38,413 nt of DNA from Candidatus Saccharimonadia bacterium (GCA_023257145.1 JALRDA010000127.1:1-38413), one strand, 5' to 3'; shown: positions 8,261 to 18,043, numbered from the stretch's first letter. The notes: generated by a model not told the origin, from the letters alone. Numbers and translations are program-made.

Positions 8261-9903
8261 TGGCAAAAAAAGTTTTTTACGATGATGATGCGCGTACTCG
8301 TGTGCTTGGTGGGGCGAAAGCATTATATGATGCAGTAAAAGTAACCTACGGCCCAAAGGGGCGCAACGTAGTCATCGCCAAGGGGTACGGTGGCCCAACC
8401 GTCACGCACGACGGAGTTACGGTTGCTGAAAGTATCGATCTGCCTGAGAATGACGATGAAACACTTGGATATAAAGTAGGTGCAGAACTGATCAAGCAAG
8501 CGGCGACAAAGCTTAATAAAGTTGCTGGCGATGGGACAACGACGGTCACTATCTTGACGTACAGTATCCTAAAAGAGGCGAACCGATTGATTGCTGCGGG
8601 CCATAACCCGATGGAGCTGCGCAAGGGGATTGAAGCGGCGGGAGCTGAGGTTTTGAAGCAACTTGAAGGCCTGGCGGAGAGTGTGGAAGGAAAGCATGAC
8701 CGTGTCGCAGAGGTAGCTACGATCAGTGCTGGTGACGAAGTGATCGGAAAGCTCATTGCCGATGTGATTCAAAAAATTGGCAAAGACGGCGTGGTGACGG
8801 TTGAAGCCAGTCAAGGACTAGAGCTGGAAGCGGAAGTTGTTGAGGGCTTTAGTCTGGATCGTGGATTTGTTAGTCCATTCTTTATTACTGATGCTGCGCG
8901 CCAAGAGGCGGTATATGAAAAGCCGGCTATTATCATTACTGATAAAAAAATCAGCAGCGTTCAGGAATTTTTACCAATGTTAGAAAAGCTTGCGCAAGCT
9001 GGCAAGAAAGATGTTGTTTTGATTGCCGATGAGGTAGACGGCGAGGCGCTGAGTATTTTAGTGTTGAACAAACTAAAAGGCGTCTTTAATACAGTGGCTG
9101 TCAAAGCACCGGCATTCGGTGATCGTCGTAAAGAAATTTTACAGGATATCGCAACCCTTACTGGCGCAATCGTTGTCAGCGACGACCAGGCGCTATCATT
9201 TGAGTCGGTTGGACTAGAGGTTGTCGGAACGGCACGTAAGGTAATTGTCGGGAAAGATGAAACGACGATTGTTGAAGGTGCAGGTGATTCTGGTGATGTA
9301 ACAGTGCGAATTGCTCAGATCAGTGCACAAGCTGAAAATGCCAGCAGTGAATACGATAAAGAGCAGTACATGAAGCGCGCAGCTGCACTATCAGGCAAAG
9401 TGGCTGTGATTAAAGTCGGTGGCGCGAGCGAAACGGAAATCGATGAAAAGAAGTTCCGTGTTGATGACGCGGTTGCGGCGACTAAAGCAGCACTCGCCGA
9501 AGGTATTGTTGCCGGCGGTGGTGTGACACTTGTGAATATAGCGAATACGATTGAAGCGAGCGGTTCAGATAGTATCAGTGCTGGTCGTCAGATTCTAAAA
9601 AATGCTTTGAAGCAACCATTCCTGCAGATTACCGCTAACGCTGGTTTGAATAGCGAAGCGTTACTCGCGCAAGTTGAGGCGGGTGCGACTGGACAGGGTG
9701 TTAATGTGAATAATCCTGAAAAAGGGTTGATTGACGTAAAGAAAGCGGGCGTTATCGACCCAGCACGTGTTACAAAGGAAGCAGTGCAGAACGCGGTGTC
9801 TATTGCATCAACTGCTGCGACGATGGGTGCATTAGTGGTTGACGTCCCAGAGACTGAATCTGCTGCACCTGCTGGCGGCATGCCTGGTGGTATGGGCTTC
9901 TAA
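8260..9903 (+). CDS. groEL: Chaperonin GroEL
   Basis: YGPKGRNVVI, VAGDGTTTVTILTYSIL, GGGVTLVNIA, C-terminal GGMPGGMGF; SD AAAGGAGG. Confidence 0.98.
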   Translation: MAKKVFYDDDARTRVLGGAKALYDAVKVTYGPKGRNVVIAKGYGGPTVTHDGVTVAESIDLPENDDETLGYKVGAELIKQAATKLNKVAGDGTTTVTILTYSILKEANRLIAAGHNPMELRKGIEAAGAEVLKQLEGLAESVEGKHDRVAEVATISAGDEVIGKLIADVIQKIGKDGVVTVEASQGLELEAEVVEGFSLDRGFVSPFFITDAARQEAVYEKPAIIITDKKISSVQEFLPMLEKLAQAGKKDVVLIADEVDGEALSILVLNKLKGVFNTVAVKAPAFGDRRKEILQDIATLTGAIVVSDDQALSFESVGLEVVGTARKVIVGKDETTIVEGAGDSGDVTVRIAQISAQAENASSEYDKEQYMKRAAALSGKVAVIKVGGASETEIDEKKFRVDDAVAATKAALAEGIVAGGGVTLVNIANTIEASGSDSISAGRQILKNALKQPFLQITANAGLNSEALLAQVEAGATGQGVNVNNPEKGLIDVKKAGVIDPARVTKEAVQNAVSIASTAATMGALVVDVPETESAAPAGGMPGGMGF

Positions 9904-9926
9904 TTTAGATACAAGTAAAGCCGTGG

Positions 9927-9962
9927 ATAGGGCGTCCGAAAATACAGGGCGTCCTATTTTTG
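9927..9962 (+). terminator. Terminator of groESL operon
   Basis: ATAGGGCGTCC / GGGCGTCCTAT 11-bp stem with two G-U pairs, then TTTTT. Confidence 0.7.
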
Positions 9963-10050
9963 ATCTGATATGATATTGACTTTATATAGATACGATGATT
10001 TAATAGATTTCGTATTTCAGATGGAACATTGACAAAAAGGTGGCGTTAGC

Positions 10051-11115
10051 TTGAGTACTAAGGAACTTGAACGTAGATTGGTCGTTAAGCTTCAGTCGAG
10101 GTCGTCCAAGTCAATCTCGGCAAAGGGTAGAATGGAGTGTCATATTGCTCCTATGATCGGGCTTGAGCAAACCAGCGTTGGATATAGTATCGCCGCTGGT
10201 TTGATTCAGAAGATGGAAGAAGACGGGACGATTGCTGTTGAATCCAGCGGATCGAACATACGAGAGGTGAAGCTACTAGTGATTGACGACGAAGCTGTCA
10301 ACCAGGTGAAAAAGTCTGATGAGCCAGCGTTGGCTCCGACTGACGAGAGCCTCACTACGAAGGCAGACAAGATGTCGTCAGTGAAAGAGGCTGATCGCGT
10401 AGCGGGCGAGGAGCTCGTCGCGACGCCAGCAGAACAACGAAAGCTTGAGTTGTTGAACCTGGCGTGGGTCATCTTGCAGGACGCATCGGATCCAGACGGT
10501 AACGTTATGGGTGCGACCGCCCCTGTTATCGAGCAAGGTCTCAAAGGGCAAGGCATTATCGTCACTGAAAGTACTGCAAATCAATTAAACTGGCTCCTTG
10601 GGAAACTGGACCGGCGTATTCTGCGTGGGCCGCGTAAAAAGGCTGTGCAGGAGATCTCTCAGTCTGGCAGGGAGATAAGTTTGCAAGAGTTGCGTTCAGT
10701 CATGCTGGCCACTGCCAGACCGAAGGTCGTCAAGGACAAGAAGACGGAGCCACTAGTGAAAGCCGAGCAGTCCGCTTCGGTAGAGCTAAAGGCGGCAAAA
10801 GCCCCCGAAGTTCCCAAGGCGAATCGAGTGCAGCTGACGACGACTGGAAACAGGCCGTTGCAGGAGGTGCTGGCAGATATTATCGAAGATTTGCGAAAGC
10901 AGCTTCGTGAAAAGGATGAAACTATCGGTAGCCTTCAAAAACGACTGAGAGAAGGAGGGGAGGCTGCACAGCAAATTATTAAGAATCTGAACAAAGATCT
11001 TGATACTGCAAATGACGAGAAGCGAGAGCTTAAAGAGCAGCTGATGCAAACCAATACTCCAACCCCGCGCGTCGAGAAGTTGCTTGCCGAACTCTCAAAG
11101 ACGACGACTAGCTAA
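10051..11115 (+). CDS. Hypothetical protein with C-terminal coiled coil
   Basis: TTG start with AAAGGTGG SD; heptad-like LADIIEDLRKQLREKDETIGSLQKRLREGGEAAQQIIKNLNKDLDTANDEKRELKEQL. Confidence 0.7.
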   Translation: MSTKELERRLVVKLQSRSSKSISAKGRMECHIAPMIGLEQTSVGYSIAAGLIQKMEEDGTIAVESSGSNIREVKLLVIDDEAVNQVKKSDEPALAPTDESLTTKADKMSSVKEADRVAGEELVATPAEQRKLELLNLAWVILQDASDPDGNVMGATAPVIEQGLKGQGIIVTESTANQLNWLLGKLDRRILRGPRKKAVQEISQSGREISLQELRSVMLATARPKVVKDKKTEPLVKAEQSASVELKAAKAPEVPKANRVQLTTTGNRPLQEVLADIIEDLRKQLREKDETIGSLQKRLREGGEAAQQIIKNLNKDLDTANDEKRELKEQLMQTNTPTPRVEKLLAELSKTTTS

Positions 11116-11138
11116 CGCCTGTCGCTACCACTGAGATA

Positions 11139-11170
11139 TAACCCCGTACGATATTCGTACGGGGTTATTT
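11139..11170 (+). terminator. Rho-independent terminator
   Basis: AACCCCGTACGA TAT TCGTACGGGGTTATTT. Confidence 0.8.
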
Positions 11171-11210
11171 CAATTTCATGGGTGATAGAAGTAAGGCGCT
11201 GCGATCAATA

Positions 11211-11238
11211 AAACACCCGCACAGTTTGCGGGTGTTTT
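11211..11238 (-). terminator. Terminator for 11260..11733
   Basis: AAACACCCGC ACAGTTT GCGGGTGTTTT. Confidence 0.75.
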
Positions 11239-11259
11239 AAAGTGGAGTAATTGTTCGTG

Positions 11260-11733
11260 TTACGCAGTTGGTTGCGCAGCGGCACCTGAGAGGTAGTCAA
11301 TTTCCTTGATGATATCAAGAAGTGCTTGTGCGCGGCGTGCTTCATCGGTGATCAGGCGTGCGGCAGCAAATGCCGGGCCAATAAGTGCCTGGTCGTCAGT
11401 TGAGCGGAGAAGAAGCAGATATGTGTCAAACTTTTCCTCTGGGGTAACGTCAAGCTTATCGACAAGTGGACGAAGTTCACTAAGTGCGTCTTGCTTGATA
11501 CTGTCTAGGTCGCCAGATACCGCAGTTGTTGGCATTACTGGTGTTGGTAATGCGATATCATCAGGCACTGATGGTGCAGGTGGCGTTGGCACTTCGACCG
11601 CTGCTGCTTCATCAGCAGCCGGCGTGTCGACGACGTCATCATTACCCTGTTGATTAATGCCAGCCAATACTTTGGCTAGTTCCTGATCGTCACTAATTGA
11701 TTGTTGCGCTTGCGGTTGAATATCCATGCCCAC
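11260..11733 (-). CDS. Hypothetical protein, Pro/Ala-rich N-terminal half
   Basis: ORF with SD and terminator; low-complexity VDTPAADEAAAVEVPTPPAPSVPDD. Confidence 0.7.
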   Translation of the reverse strand: MGMDIQPQAQQSISDDQELAKVLAGINQQGNDDVVDTPAADEAAAVEVPTPPAPSVPDDIALPTPVMPTTAVSGDLDSIKQDALSELRPLVDKLDVTPEEKFDTYLLLLRSTDDQALIGPAFAAARLITDEARRAQALLDIIKEIDYLSGAAAQPTA

Positions 11734-11818
11734 CCCTGATATTAATACTTATGCTTCTTTACTAAATACTGTATCATAGTAACAGTTAAAGCCGCAAGTA
11801 AATCGAACAATAGGGGGT

Positions 11819-12862
11819 GTGATGTTAGATGATTTGAACGTGATTAAACAACGTGATCCAGAAAATGCGTTGCAAGTTGCAGCAGAGCAGTTTGCGCAGA
11901 CGCAATTTTCGGTCAATGTAGGCAACCCAGCGCATGATCAGCGTGAAATTACGCAGGTAGTTATTGCTGGTATGGGCGGGTCGGCATTGGCGGCGCTAGT
12001 CGTTAAGTCCTGGCTAAAAAATCGCTTAAACGTTCCGGTTGAAATTATTCGTACTTACAATTTGCCACATTATGTCGGTCAAAATACATTAGTGATTGCC
12101 AGTAGTTATTCTGGTAATACCGAAGAGACGGTGAGTGGACTAGATGAAGCGATCGAGCGTGGAGCGCAGGTGGCGATTATTTCAGCTGGCGGCAAGTTGA
12201 TTGAGTATGCGGCTCAGCACGATACAGCATATGTGCAACTCCCAGCTAACCTGCAGCCGAGGATGGCGGTTATTTATAATCTGCGTGCACTTGTTGGATT
12301 GCTGGCGCATTTTGCTGTCGCTGACTTTGATGTCTGCAACGAGATCGAAGCCACGGCTAAATGGTTAGAGTCTGAAACGGCTAATTGGGTTAGTACGGTT
12401 ACCACCGATAAAAATTACGCAAAGCAGTTAGCGCTCCTAGCCGTGGGGAAGACCCCGGTGTTTTATGCAGGCAGCTTGATGGCGCCTGTGGCATATAAAT
12501 GGAAGATTAGCTGGAATGAGAATGCTAAGAATGTCGCATTCTGGAATGAATTACCCGAGTTCAACCACAACGAATTTATGGGGTGGACATCTCATCCGAT
12601 TGAAAAGCCATTTGCCGTGTTTGACTTGGTGAGCGATCTGGAGCATCCGCAAATTCTGAAACGTTTCACGGTCAGTGATCGACTACTGAGTGGGCAGCGG
12701 CCAAAATCGATAGTCGTTAATTTAACCGGCGAAACCGTTATTGCACAAATGCTATGGGGAAGTATCTTGGCTGACTTTGTTAGTATCTATGTAGCAATTT
12801 TAAACGGTGTTGATCCGACGCCTGTGCCAATAATAGAGAAGCTTAAAAAAGAACTAGCATAA
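11819..12862 (+). CDS. Bifunctional phosphoglucose/phosphomannose isomerase (SIS domain)
   Basis: VVIAGMGGSALAA, VIASSYSGNTEETVS, WKISWNENAKNVAFWNELPEFNHNEFMGW. Confidence 0.9.
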   Translation: MMLDDLNVIKQRDPENALQVAAEQFAQTQFSVNVGNPAHDQREITQVVIAGMGGSALAALVVKSWLKNRLNVPVEIIRTYNLPHYVGQNTLVIASSYSGNTEETVSGLDEAIERGAQVAIISAGGKLIEYAAQHDTAYVQLPANLQPRMAVIYNLRALVGLLAHFAVADFDVCNEIEATAKWLESETANWVSTVTTDKNYAKQLALLAVGKTPVFYAGSLMAPVAYKWKISWNENAKNVAFWNELPEFNHNEFMGWTSHPIEKPFAVFDLVSDLEHPQILKRFTVSDRLLSGQRPKSIVVNLTGETVIAQMLWGSILADFVSIYVAILNGVDPTPVPIIEKLKKELA

Positions 12863-12878
12863 CTAGTGAAAATCTATA

Positions 12879-12913
12879 AAACACACCGGCTATATGTTGC
12901 CGGTGTGTTTTTA
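12879..12913. terminator. Terminator
   Basis: AAACACACCGGC TATATGTT GCCGGTGTGTTTTT. Confidence 0.8.
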
Positions 12914-12935
12914 GTTGAGCGACAGGCGCTAGCTG

Positions 12936-14174
12936 TTAGTGGTATTGGCGAAGTGATTCTATTGGGTCTTTTTGTGCTGCGCGGATGGCAGGATACAAGC
13001 CAAACAGCGTCCCGACGATTGCTGCAATTCCGAATGATGCGCCAGCGATACCCCAGGTGAAAACGGGATCGAAAGGTAGCACAGTACTGACCATGAAAGC
13101 GATTAGATACCCAGCGATATAGCCGAGCAGGCCGCCTAAAAGACTCATGATAAGCGACTCGGTCATAAACTGGCTGACTATATTCATGTCACTTGCGCCA
13201 ACTGCTTTGCGAAGGCCAATTTCGCGGGTGCGTTCAGCAACACCAACCAGCATGATATTCATAATACCTACGCCACCAACGATTAACGAAATTGCTGCGA
13301 TAACCGTCATGATAGTTGTGATTGCAAGAAAGAATTTACTAGTTGGCTCGGCAATTTCTTTCCCTGTCATGATGGTGTAGTCTTTTTCATCCTGATGGTT
13401 GGCAAGTAGCATCTTGTCAGCGGTGCTAATAACAGAAGGTAGAGTATCTGCCGAGTCTGCACTGACGTTAATTTGCTGTATCTGCGCAATTCCTTGATTG
13501 AATGACTTGCCGGTTTCAAGGCTGATGATTGCGGTGTGGTCAAAATCGATACCATTATAATTAATTGGATTGTTCATGTATTTCAAAATGCCGATGACCG
13601 TAAATGTTTCTCCGCGGTAGGTAAATGTCTGGCCAATTGATTGGTCGGTGCCAAACAAATCGACAGATAACTGACTGCCAATAACCGCTGTATTTTGATT
13701 CGTGACGGTATCAATGAATTGTCCATCACGGATAGGTAATTGGACAATTTCCTCGAGTGCAGGCGTGGTCGCGACGATAGTGCTATTGGTTGGCTTGGTG
13801 CCGCTACTATTGGCTTTCATTGTGCCATTTAATACCATTAACGGCGCAGCTGCTTTTACCCCAGGAGTGGCTTCAATGTCACGTAAATCCTTTTCGGTTA
13901 AGGTGCTAGTCGTGAAGGTGCCCGATGCGGTTGGGTTTGCGAAATCATTAACGTCTTTTTCGATCACGCCAGGGCGGACAACGGCGATGTTTCCACCAAG
14001 GTTGTCGATTTGCGTGCCAACGAGTTTTGTAACCCCGCCACTAAGTGACAGGATTGTCGTAATGCTGGCTACTCCGATTGCAACACCGAGAATAGTTAAT
14101 AATGTGCGCATGCGAGTGCTGCGAAGCGAGTGGTAGGCGTTTTGGATGTGTTCAAATATAAGTAAGTTGTTCAT
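12936..14174 (-). CDS. ABC transporter permease (MacB/FtsX type)
   Basis: ALRSTRMRTLLTILGVAIGVAS-like N-terminus, GGVGIMNIMLVGVAERTREIGLRKAVGA. Confidence 0.92.
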   Translation of the reverse strand: MNNLLIFEHIQNAYHSLRSTRMRTLLTILGVAIGVASITTILSLSGGVTKLVGTQIDNLGGNIAVVRPGVIEKDVNDFANPTASGTFTTSTLTEKDLRDIEATPGVKAAAPLMVLNGTMKANSSGTKPTNSTIVATTPALEEIVQLPIRDGQFIDTVTNQNTAVIGSQLSVDLFGTDQSIGQTFTYRGETFTVIGILKYMNNPINYNGIDFDHTAIISLETGKSFNQGIAQIQQINVSADSADTLPSVISTADKMLLANHQDEKDYTIMTGKEIAEPTSKFFLAITTIMTVIAAISLIVGGVGIMNIMLVGVAERTREIGLRKAVGASDMNIVSQFMTESLIMSLLGGLLGYIAGYLIAFMVSTVLPFDPVFTWGIAGASFGIAAIVGTLFGLYPAIRAAQKDPIESLRQYH

Positions 14175-14977
14175 TTCTTCGCCTGTTTCTTTTTACGACC
14201 GGTTGCTGATTTTTTGGATTCAACTTTTGTTGCTTTTGATGATCCGAGTGGCTTCTTGGCGGATGGGTCTTCTGGTGTAACAGGATTTTTAGTGTCGCTC
14301 GCAATTTTACCGTCAAGCATGTGAATGACTCGGCTTGCGTAGGTGGTTAAATTGGGATTGTGCGTCACCATCACGATGGTATTGCCACGTTTATGAATGT
14401 CGGATAATTCCTGCATGACGATGTGGCTAGATTTACTATCCAGGTTACCGGTCGGCTCATCGGCGAGAATGATAGAGGGGCTATTAACGAGCGCGCGGGC
14501 GATAGCAACGCGCTGCATTTGTCCGCCTGATAATTGCCATGGCATGTAATATTCACGTTCCGAAAGGTGAAAGTTCTTAAGAATTTCACTAGCCATTGTA
14601 AGTCGTTTTGTTCGGTGTATGCCCTTGTATGTTAAGGGAAGGGCAACGTTTTCAATTACGTTAAGTCGATTAATGAGATTGAAACTTTGGAAGACGATAC
14701 CGATTTGCTGGCTGCGAATGCGAGCATGACGGGTGTTGCTAAGATTTTCAATTGATTTTCCATCCAGCAGGTACTCGCCATCGTCAGAACGATCCAGTAG
14801 GCCTAATATATTAAGCAGAGTGGTTTTCCCACAGCCGCTTGGCCCCATGATCGTAATAAATTCGCCTTTTTCGATCGTTAAATCGATCGCATCAAGTGCG
14901 TTATGTTCTGCGTCACCAAGGCCATACTTTTTCGTAAGGCCGCGCAGTTCGATAACAGGAGGATTTTTCTTGGACAT
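14171..14977 (-). CDS. ABC transporter ATP-binding protein (MacB/LolD type)
   Basis: Walker [40 protein letters not shown] overlap with permease. Confidence 0.95.
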   Translation of the reverse strand: MSKKNPPVIELRGLTKKYGLGDAEHNALDAIDLTIEKGEFITIMGPSGCGKTTLLNILGLLDRSDDGEYLLDGKSIENLSNTRHARIRSQQIGIVFQSFNLINRLNVIENVALPLTYKGIHRTKRLTMASEILKNFHLSEREYYMPWQLSGGQMQRVAIARALVNSPSIILADEPTGNLDSKSSHIVMQELSDIHKRGNTIVMVTHNPNLTTYASRVIHMLDGKIASDTKNPVTPEDPSAKKPLGSSKATKVESKKSATGRKKKQAKK

Positions 14978-15129
14978 CTCCCCTCATTATAAGGAGGCCG
15001 CCGGTGTAAAAGCAACCATTCTAGGGCGTCAATTATACAACTAGTATAATTTATGGTCTGCATCGATTGAAATAAGACGAGTTGATGCAATCAATGTCTG
15101 AACACTCTGTTAAAATAGATGAATAGCAC

Positions 15130-15219
15130 GGAGAGGTGGCCGAGTGGTTGAAGGCGCACGCTTGGAAAGCGTGTGTGCCAGCAATGGTACCGCAGGTTCG
15201 AATCCTGTTCTCTCCGCCA
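15130..15219 (+). tRNA. tRNA-Ser (GGA), CCA encoded
   Basis: GGAGAGG acceptor, anticodon stem CACGC/GCGTG with loop TTGGAAA, long variable arm, GGTTCGAATCC T-arm, terminal GCCA. Confidence 0.97.
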
Positions 15220-15228
15220 AATAAAACG

Positions 15229-15255
15229 CAGCTCGGTTGAGCTGTTTTTTATTTT
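15229..15255 (+). terminator. Terminator after tRNA-Ser
   Basis: CAGCTC GGTT GAGCTG TTTTTTATTTTT. Confidence 0.8.
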
Positions 15256-15289
15256 TAGTCGGTTGATCGTCGCATGCTACACTGAATTT

Positions 15290-15643
15290 ATGGAATATAC
15301 TTCGTTCTCTGAGCAGCAAGTGTCAACTAACGATCAGGGGGCTGTCATTCGTGAACCATCATTGGAATCTTCACCGATAGGCGATGCGGAAATCTATATT
15401 GAAAATCGCTATCCAAAAGAGGGATTCGCTTTAAATACCGCCTGTGATATCTTAGCGATCATTCTAGAACAGCGTGGGCGCGTACTTTACCATCCCGATA
15501 CCGGTAAGGAGCCTATTACTGTCAGTCGGGGAGGGAAGCTGTACATTCCGCAAGGTGAGGCGTATGCATTTGAAGGGCCTGTAAAGCTAGAATATGTGTC
15601 GTTCCCACCGTGGACTCCGGATCAGGCGAAGCATATTCAATAA
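15290..15643 (+). CDS. Cupin-like hypothetical protein, 117 aa
   Basis: Start corrected from ORF-track 15173 (which runs into the tRNA); ILEQRGRVLYHPDTG...YIPQGEAYAFEGPVKLEYVSFPPW resembles a cupin fold. Confidence 0.65.
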   Translation: MEYTSFSEQQVSTNDQGAVIREPSLESSPIGDAEIYIENRYPKEGFALNTACDILAIILEQRGRVLYHPDTGKEPITVSRGGKLYIPQGEAYAFEGPVKLEYVSFPPWTPDQAKHIQ

Positions 15644-15654
15644 ATCTAGGATGG

Positions 15655-16146
15655 TTATTTCACCCAAGGTGACCACAATGTATTATTCGAATCCCAGCCG
15701 ACGGCGCCATAAGATCCTGACCAGCTAGCCACACCGACTAGCGCGCAGGTTTCGGCGCCCCATAAGGTGGTCGAATGTGTTGTAACACCAGTCGCCTGCG
15801 TATATTTGTACTGTGTGCCGTTACGAGAGCGAGCGCTGAGAGCAAATTCATTCGTGCTGTCATTACGGCAAAAGTACAGATTATTTTGCGAAGTTTGATA
15901 TGCCGTACGATTGAATCGCATATCCATTGCGGCTGTCGGTAGCGGATGAACGCCGTTGATGGCATTCTCGGCGGCAATTTTTTTGGCCATCGATGCTAGA
16001 TCATTTTGAACATTAACGTTATATGCTCGGTTTTGAATACCGTTATACGCCACGATCGTAATGGCAGCAAGGATGCCGATAACGACGATGACAATTAGTA
16101 ATTCAACAATAGTAAAGCCAGTCTGATGTTTGTTTTTGGGGTGCAT
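15655..16146 (-). CDS. Type IV pilin-like protein (prepilin N-terminal motif)
   Basis: TGFTIVELLIVIVVIGILAAITIVAYNGIQNRA. Confidence 0.88.
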   Translation of the reverse strand: MHPKNKHQTGFTIVELLIVIVVIGILAAITIVAYNGIQNRAYNVNVQNDLASMAKKIAAENAINGVHPLPTAAMDMRFNRTAYQTSQNNLYFCRNDSTNEFALSARSRNGTQYKYTQATGVTTHSTTLWGAETCALVGVASWSGSYGAVGWDSNNTLWSPWVK

Positions 16147-16232
16147 TACTCTAAAGTATAAGCAATTTAAAAGTAATAATCAAAACCGTTACGATAGATA
16201 TACTACTTAGTAATTTGATACACTGAATACAA

Positions 16233-17660
16233 ATGCTGTTCAAGAAATTATCTATACTACCGATTATTGCATTCATTAGTGGCTTTGCATTAATGACGTT
16301 TGAATTAGCGGCTGCGCGTGTGTTGGCGCCAAGTATCGGTAGCTCTACCTACGTCTGGACGAGTGTTATTGGGGTAATCATAGCTGCACTTAGCCTGGGC
16401 TACTGGGCGGGTGGCCGCGTTGCCGATAAACGAAACCGCCCGACGGACATTGCTTGGATATGTTTAGCGATCGCTACTGCGATTACACTAACGCTTCTGA
16501 ACTATCAGCAGTTAATAGATACAACCGTTCAGACTATCGCGGATTCCCGCCTGCAGGGAGTAGTGGCGTCACTGCTCTTGTTTGCACCGACAAGTTTTTT
16601 GATTGGTTCGCTTAGTCCGTATCTGGTGAAGCTACGGGTGACCTCACTGGCTACGTCAGGACAATCATTTGCGAGCCTGAGTGCGCTGGAATCTATTGGC
16701 GGAATTACGGGAACGTTCATCACGGGGTTTATATTATTTGGTTATATCGGCGCTAGGGAAGCATTTGCTGTCGTCGTATTATTGTTACTCGTTAGTAGCT
16801 GGCTGATTACCCCAGGGCATCGCTGGCAAGCGCGAGCTGCTATTAGTATTGTTGTTGGATTAGTGTGTTTAGGATCGCTACTGATAGCGAACAAAGGTAA
16901 CATCGACACGCCAAGTGCGCATTATTCTATCTTTGATGCATGGGTAAACGGTGATCCTGTGCGTGGCATTGCTTCAGGGCCAGGTGGAACGCAGTCGGGC
17001 GTGTATGTGTATCAACCAGAAAAATTAGTTTTTTGGTACACGCAGCGAATGGCCGAGGTGGTTGCTCAGGCACCAGAGCGTAATAATATATTAGTGCTTG
17101 GCGGCGGTGCATTTACTCTGCCACAGTATCTGGCGCGGACGTACCCTGATAGTACCGTCGATGTCGTCGAAATTGATCCCAAACTTGCCGACATTGCTCG
17201 GCAATATTTTTCATATGAGGATCCGAAAAATGTGAATATGATTTTCGAGGATGCGCGTACCTATATTAATAAAACTGATAAGGTGTATGATGCGATTCTT
17301 GTTGATGTTTATAGTGATGCTGATGTGCCATTTAGTTTGGCGACGAAAGAGTATGGTCGGCAGATTGAACGTGTTCTTGACGACAAAGGTGTTGTGATTG
17401 TAAATATGATTGCTGGACAACGTGGTGCATGCCGAGAGCTGCTGCAAGCACTTGATGCCCCGTATCGTCAGAGTATGTCGTTTGCCGCCTATATGTCGCA
17501 GCGCCCGGCGCACGTGAAATCGAATATGATTGTCGCATATAGTAAGCAACCAATTCGATGGGTCGGTGCTACGCCACTCGTACTTCCTGCATCGACAGCG
17601 TATACAGATAATTTTGCTCCCCTCGAGCGACTACAACAGGATTGTCAGGCTGGTAAATAG
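16233..17660 (+). CDS. Membrane-fused spermidine synthase-like protein
   Basis: Multiple TM helices then NNILVLGGGAFTLPQYLARTYPDSTVDVVEIDPKLADIAR...YDAILVDVYSD. Confidence 0.85.
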   Translation: MLFKKLSILPIIAFISGFALMTFELAAARVLAPSIGSSTYVWTSVIGVIIAALSLGYWAGGRVADKRNRPTDIAWICLAIATAITLTLLNYQQLIDTTVQTIADSRLQGVVASLLLFAPTSFLIGSLSPYLVKLRVTSLATSGQSFASLSALESIGGITGTFITGFILFGYIGAREAFAVVVLLLLVSSWLITPGHRWQARAAISIVVGLVCLGSLLIANKGNIDTPSAHYSIFDAWVNGDPVRGIASGPGGTQSGVYVYQPEKLVFWYTQRMAEVVAQAPERNNILVLGGGAFTLPQYLARTYPDSTVDVVEIDPKLADIARQYFSYEDPKNVNMIFEDARTYINKTDKVYDAILVDVYSDADVPFSLATKEYGRQIERVLDDKGVVIVNMIAGQRGACRELLQALDAPYRQSMSFAAYMSQRPAHVKSNMIVAYSKQPIRWVGATPLVLPASTAYTDNFAPLERLQQDCQAGK

Positions 17661-17721
17661 TACATCAGTCTGTGTCTAACAGTATAGAAAAAGAGCGGCA
17701 AAGTAGTGAACACTATCAATG

Positions 17722-17779
17722 TCCGCATATATAGCGCTTTTTGGACCTAAATCTATAATAAATACGCTATATATAGCGT
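17722..17779. promoter_or_regulatory. Two NrdR-box-like palindromes (17722-17737; 17764-17779)
   Basis: TCCGCATATATAGCGC and perfect palindrome ACGCTATATATAGCGT; resemble NrdR consensus acaCwAtATaTwGtgt. Confidence 0.6.
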
Positions 17780-17863
17780 TGTAATAAAGAAACGGGACAC
17801 TACACAGGGGTATGAAGCTTACGTTTTGCTGTGTAGTAATAAAAACTTACAAAAAAGCTTGAA

Positions 17864-17912
17864 AAACCATATATAGGGGCATATAGTTCTATACAGACAC
17901 TACATATGTAGC
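17864..17912. promoter_or_regulatory. Second pair of weaker NrdR-box-like elements (17864-17879; 17897-17912)
   Basis: AAACCATATATAGGGG and ACACTACATATGTAGC, 33 bp start-to-start. Confidence 0.4.
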
Positions 17913-17936
17913 CGTTCAATCAAAACAGACATTTTG

Positions 17937-17985
17937 CAAGAAGGATTTGTACGACCCCAAGAGAACACTTGAGGAGGTCTTCTTG
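17937..17985 (+). promoter_or_regulatory. Candidate structured 5' leader hairpin of the nrd operon
   Basis: CAAGAA...GACCCCAAG AGAACA CTTGAGGaGGTC TTCTTG nested complementarity. Confidence 0.4.
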
Positions 17986-18007
17986 TGACACTTTGAGGGA
18001 GGTGTAT

Positions 18008-18043
18008 ATGTCGCAAAAACATAATAATAGGGGAATAGAATGA
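18008..18043 (+). CDS. Candidate 11-aa leader peptide MSQKHNNRGIE, ATGA-coupled to nrdA
   Basis: GGGAGG SD before ATG 18008; stop TGA 18041-18043 overlaps nrdA ATG 18040. Confidence 0.4.
   Translation: MSQKHNNRGIE

Noticed and set aside
8346-8756. 136-aa minus-strand ORF inside groEL
   Set aside because: Fully antisense to a highly conserved gene; no SD, promoter or recognisable domain.
13702-14136. 144-aa plus-strand ORF inside the ABC permease
   Set aside because: Antisense to a clear MacB-type permease.
15173-15289. 5' extension of the cupin-like ORF into the tRNA
   Set aside because: Overlaps the tRNA 3' half and its terminator; ATG 15290 with a nearby -10 is a better start.
15110-15319. 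Minus-strand ORF ...LAERTGFEPAVPLLAHTLSKRAPSTTRPPL...
   Set aside because: Antisense translation of the tRNA-Ser gene; a classic spurious ORF.
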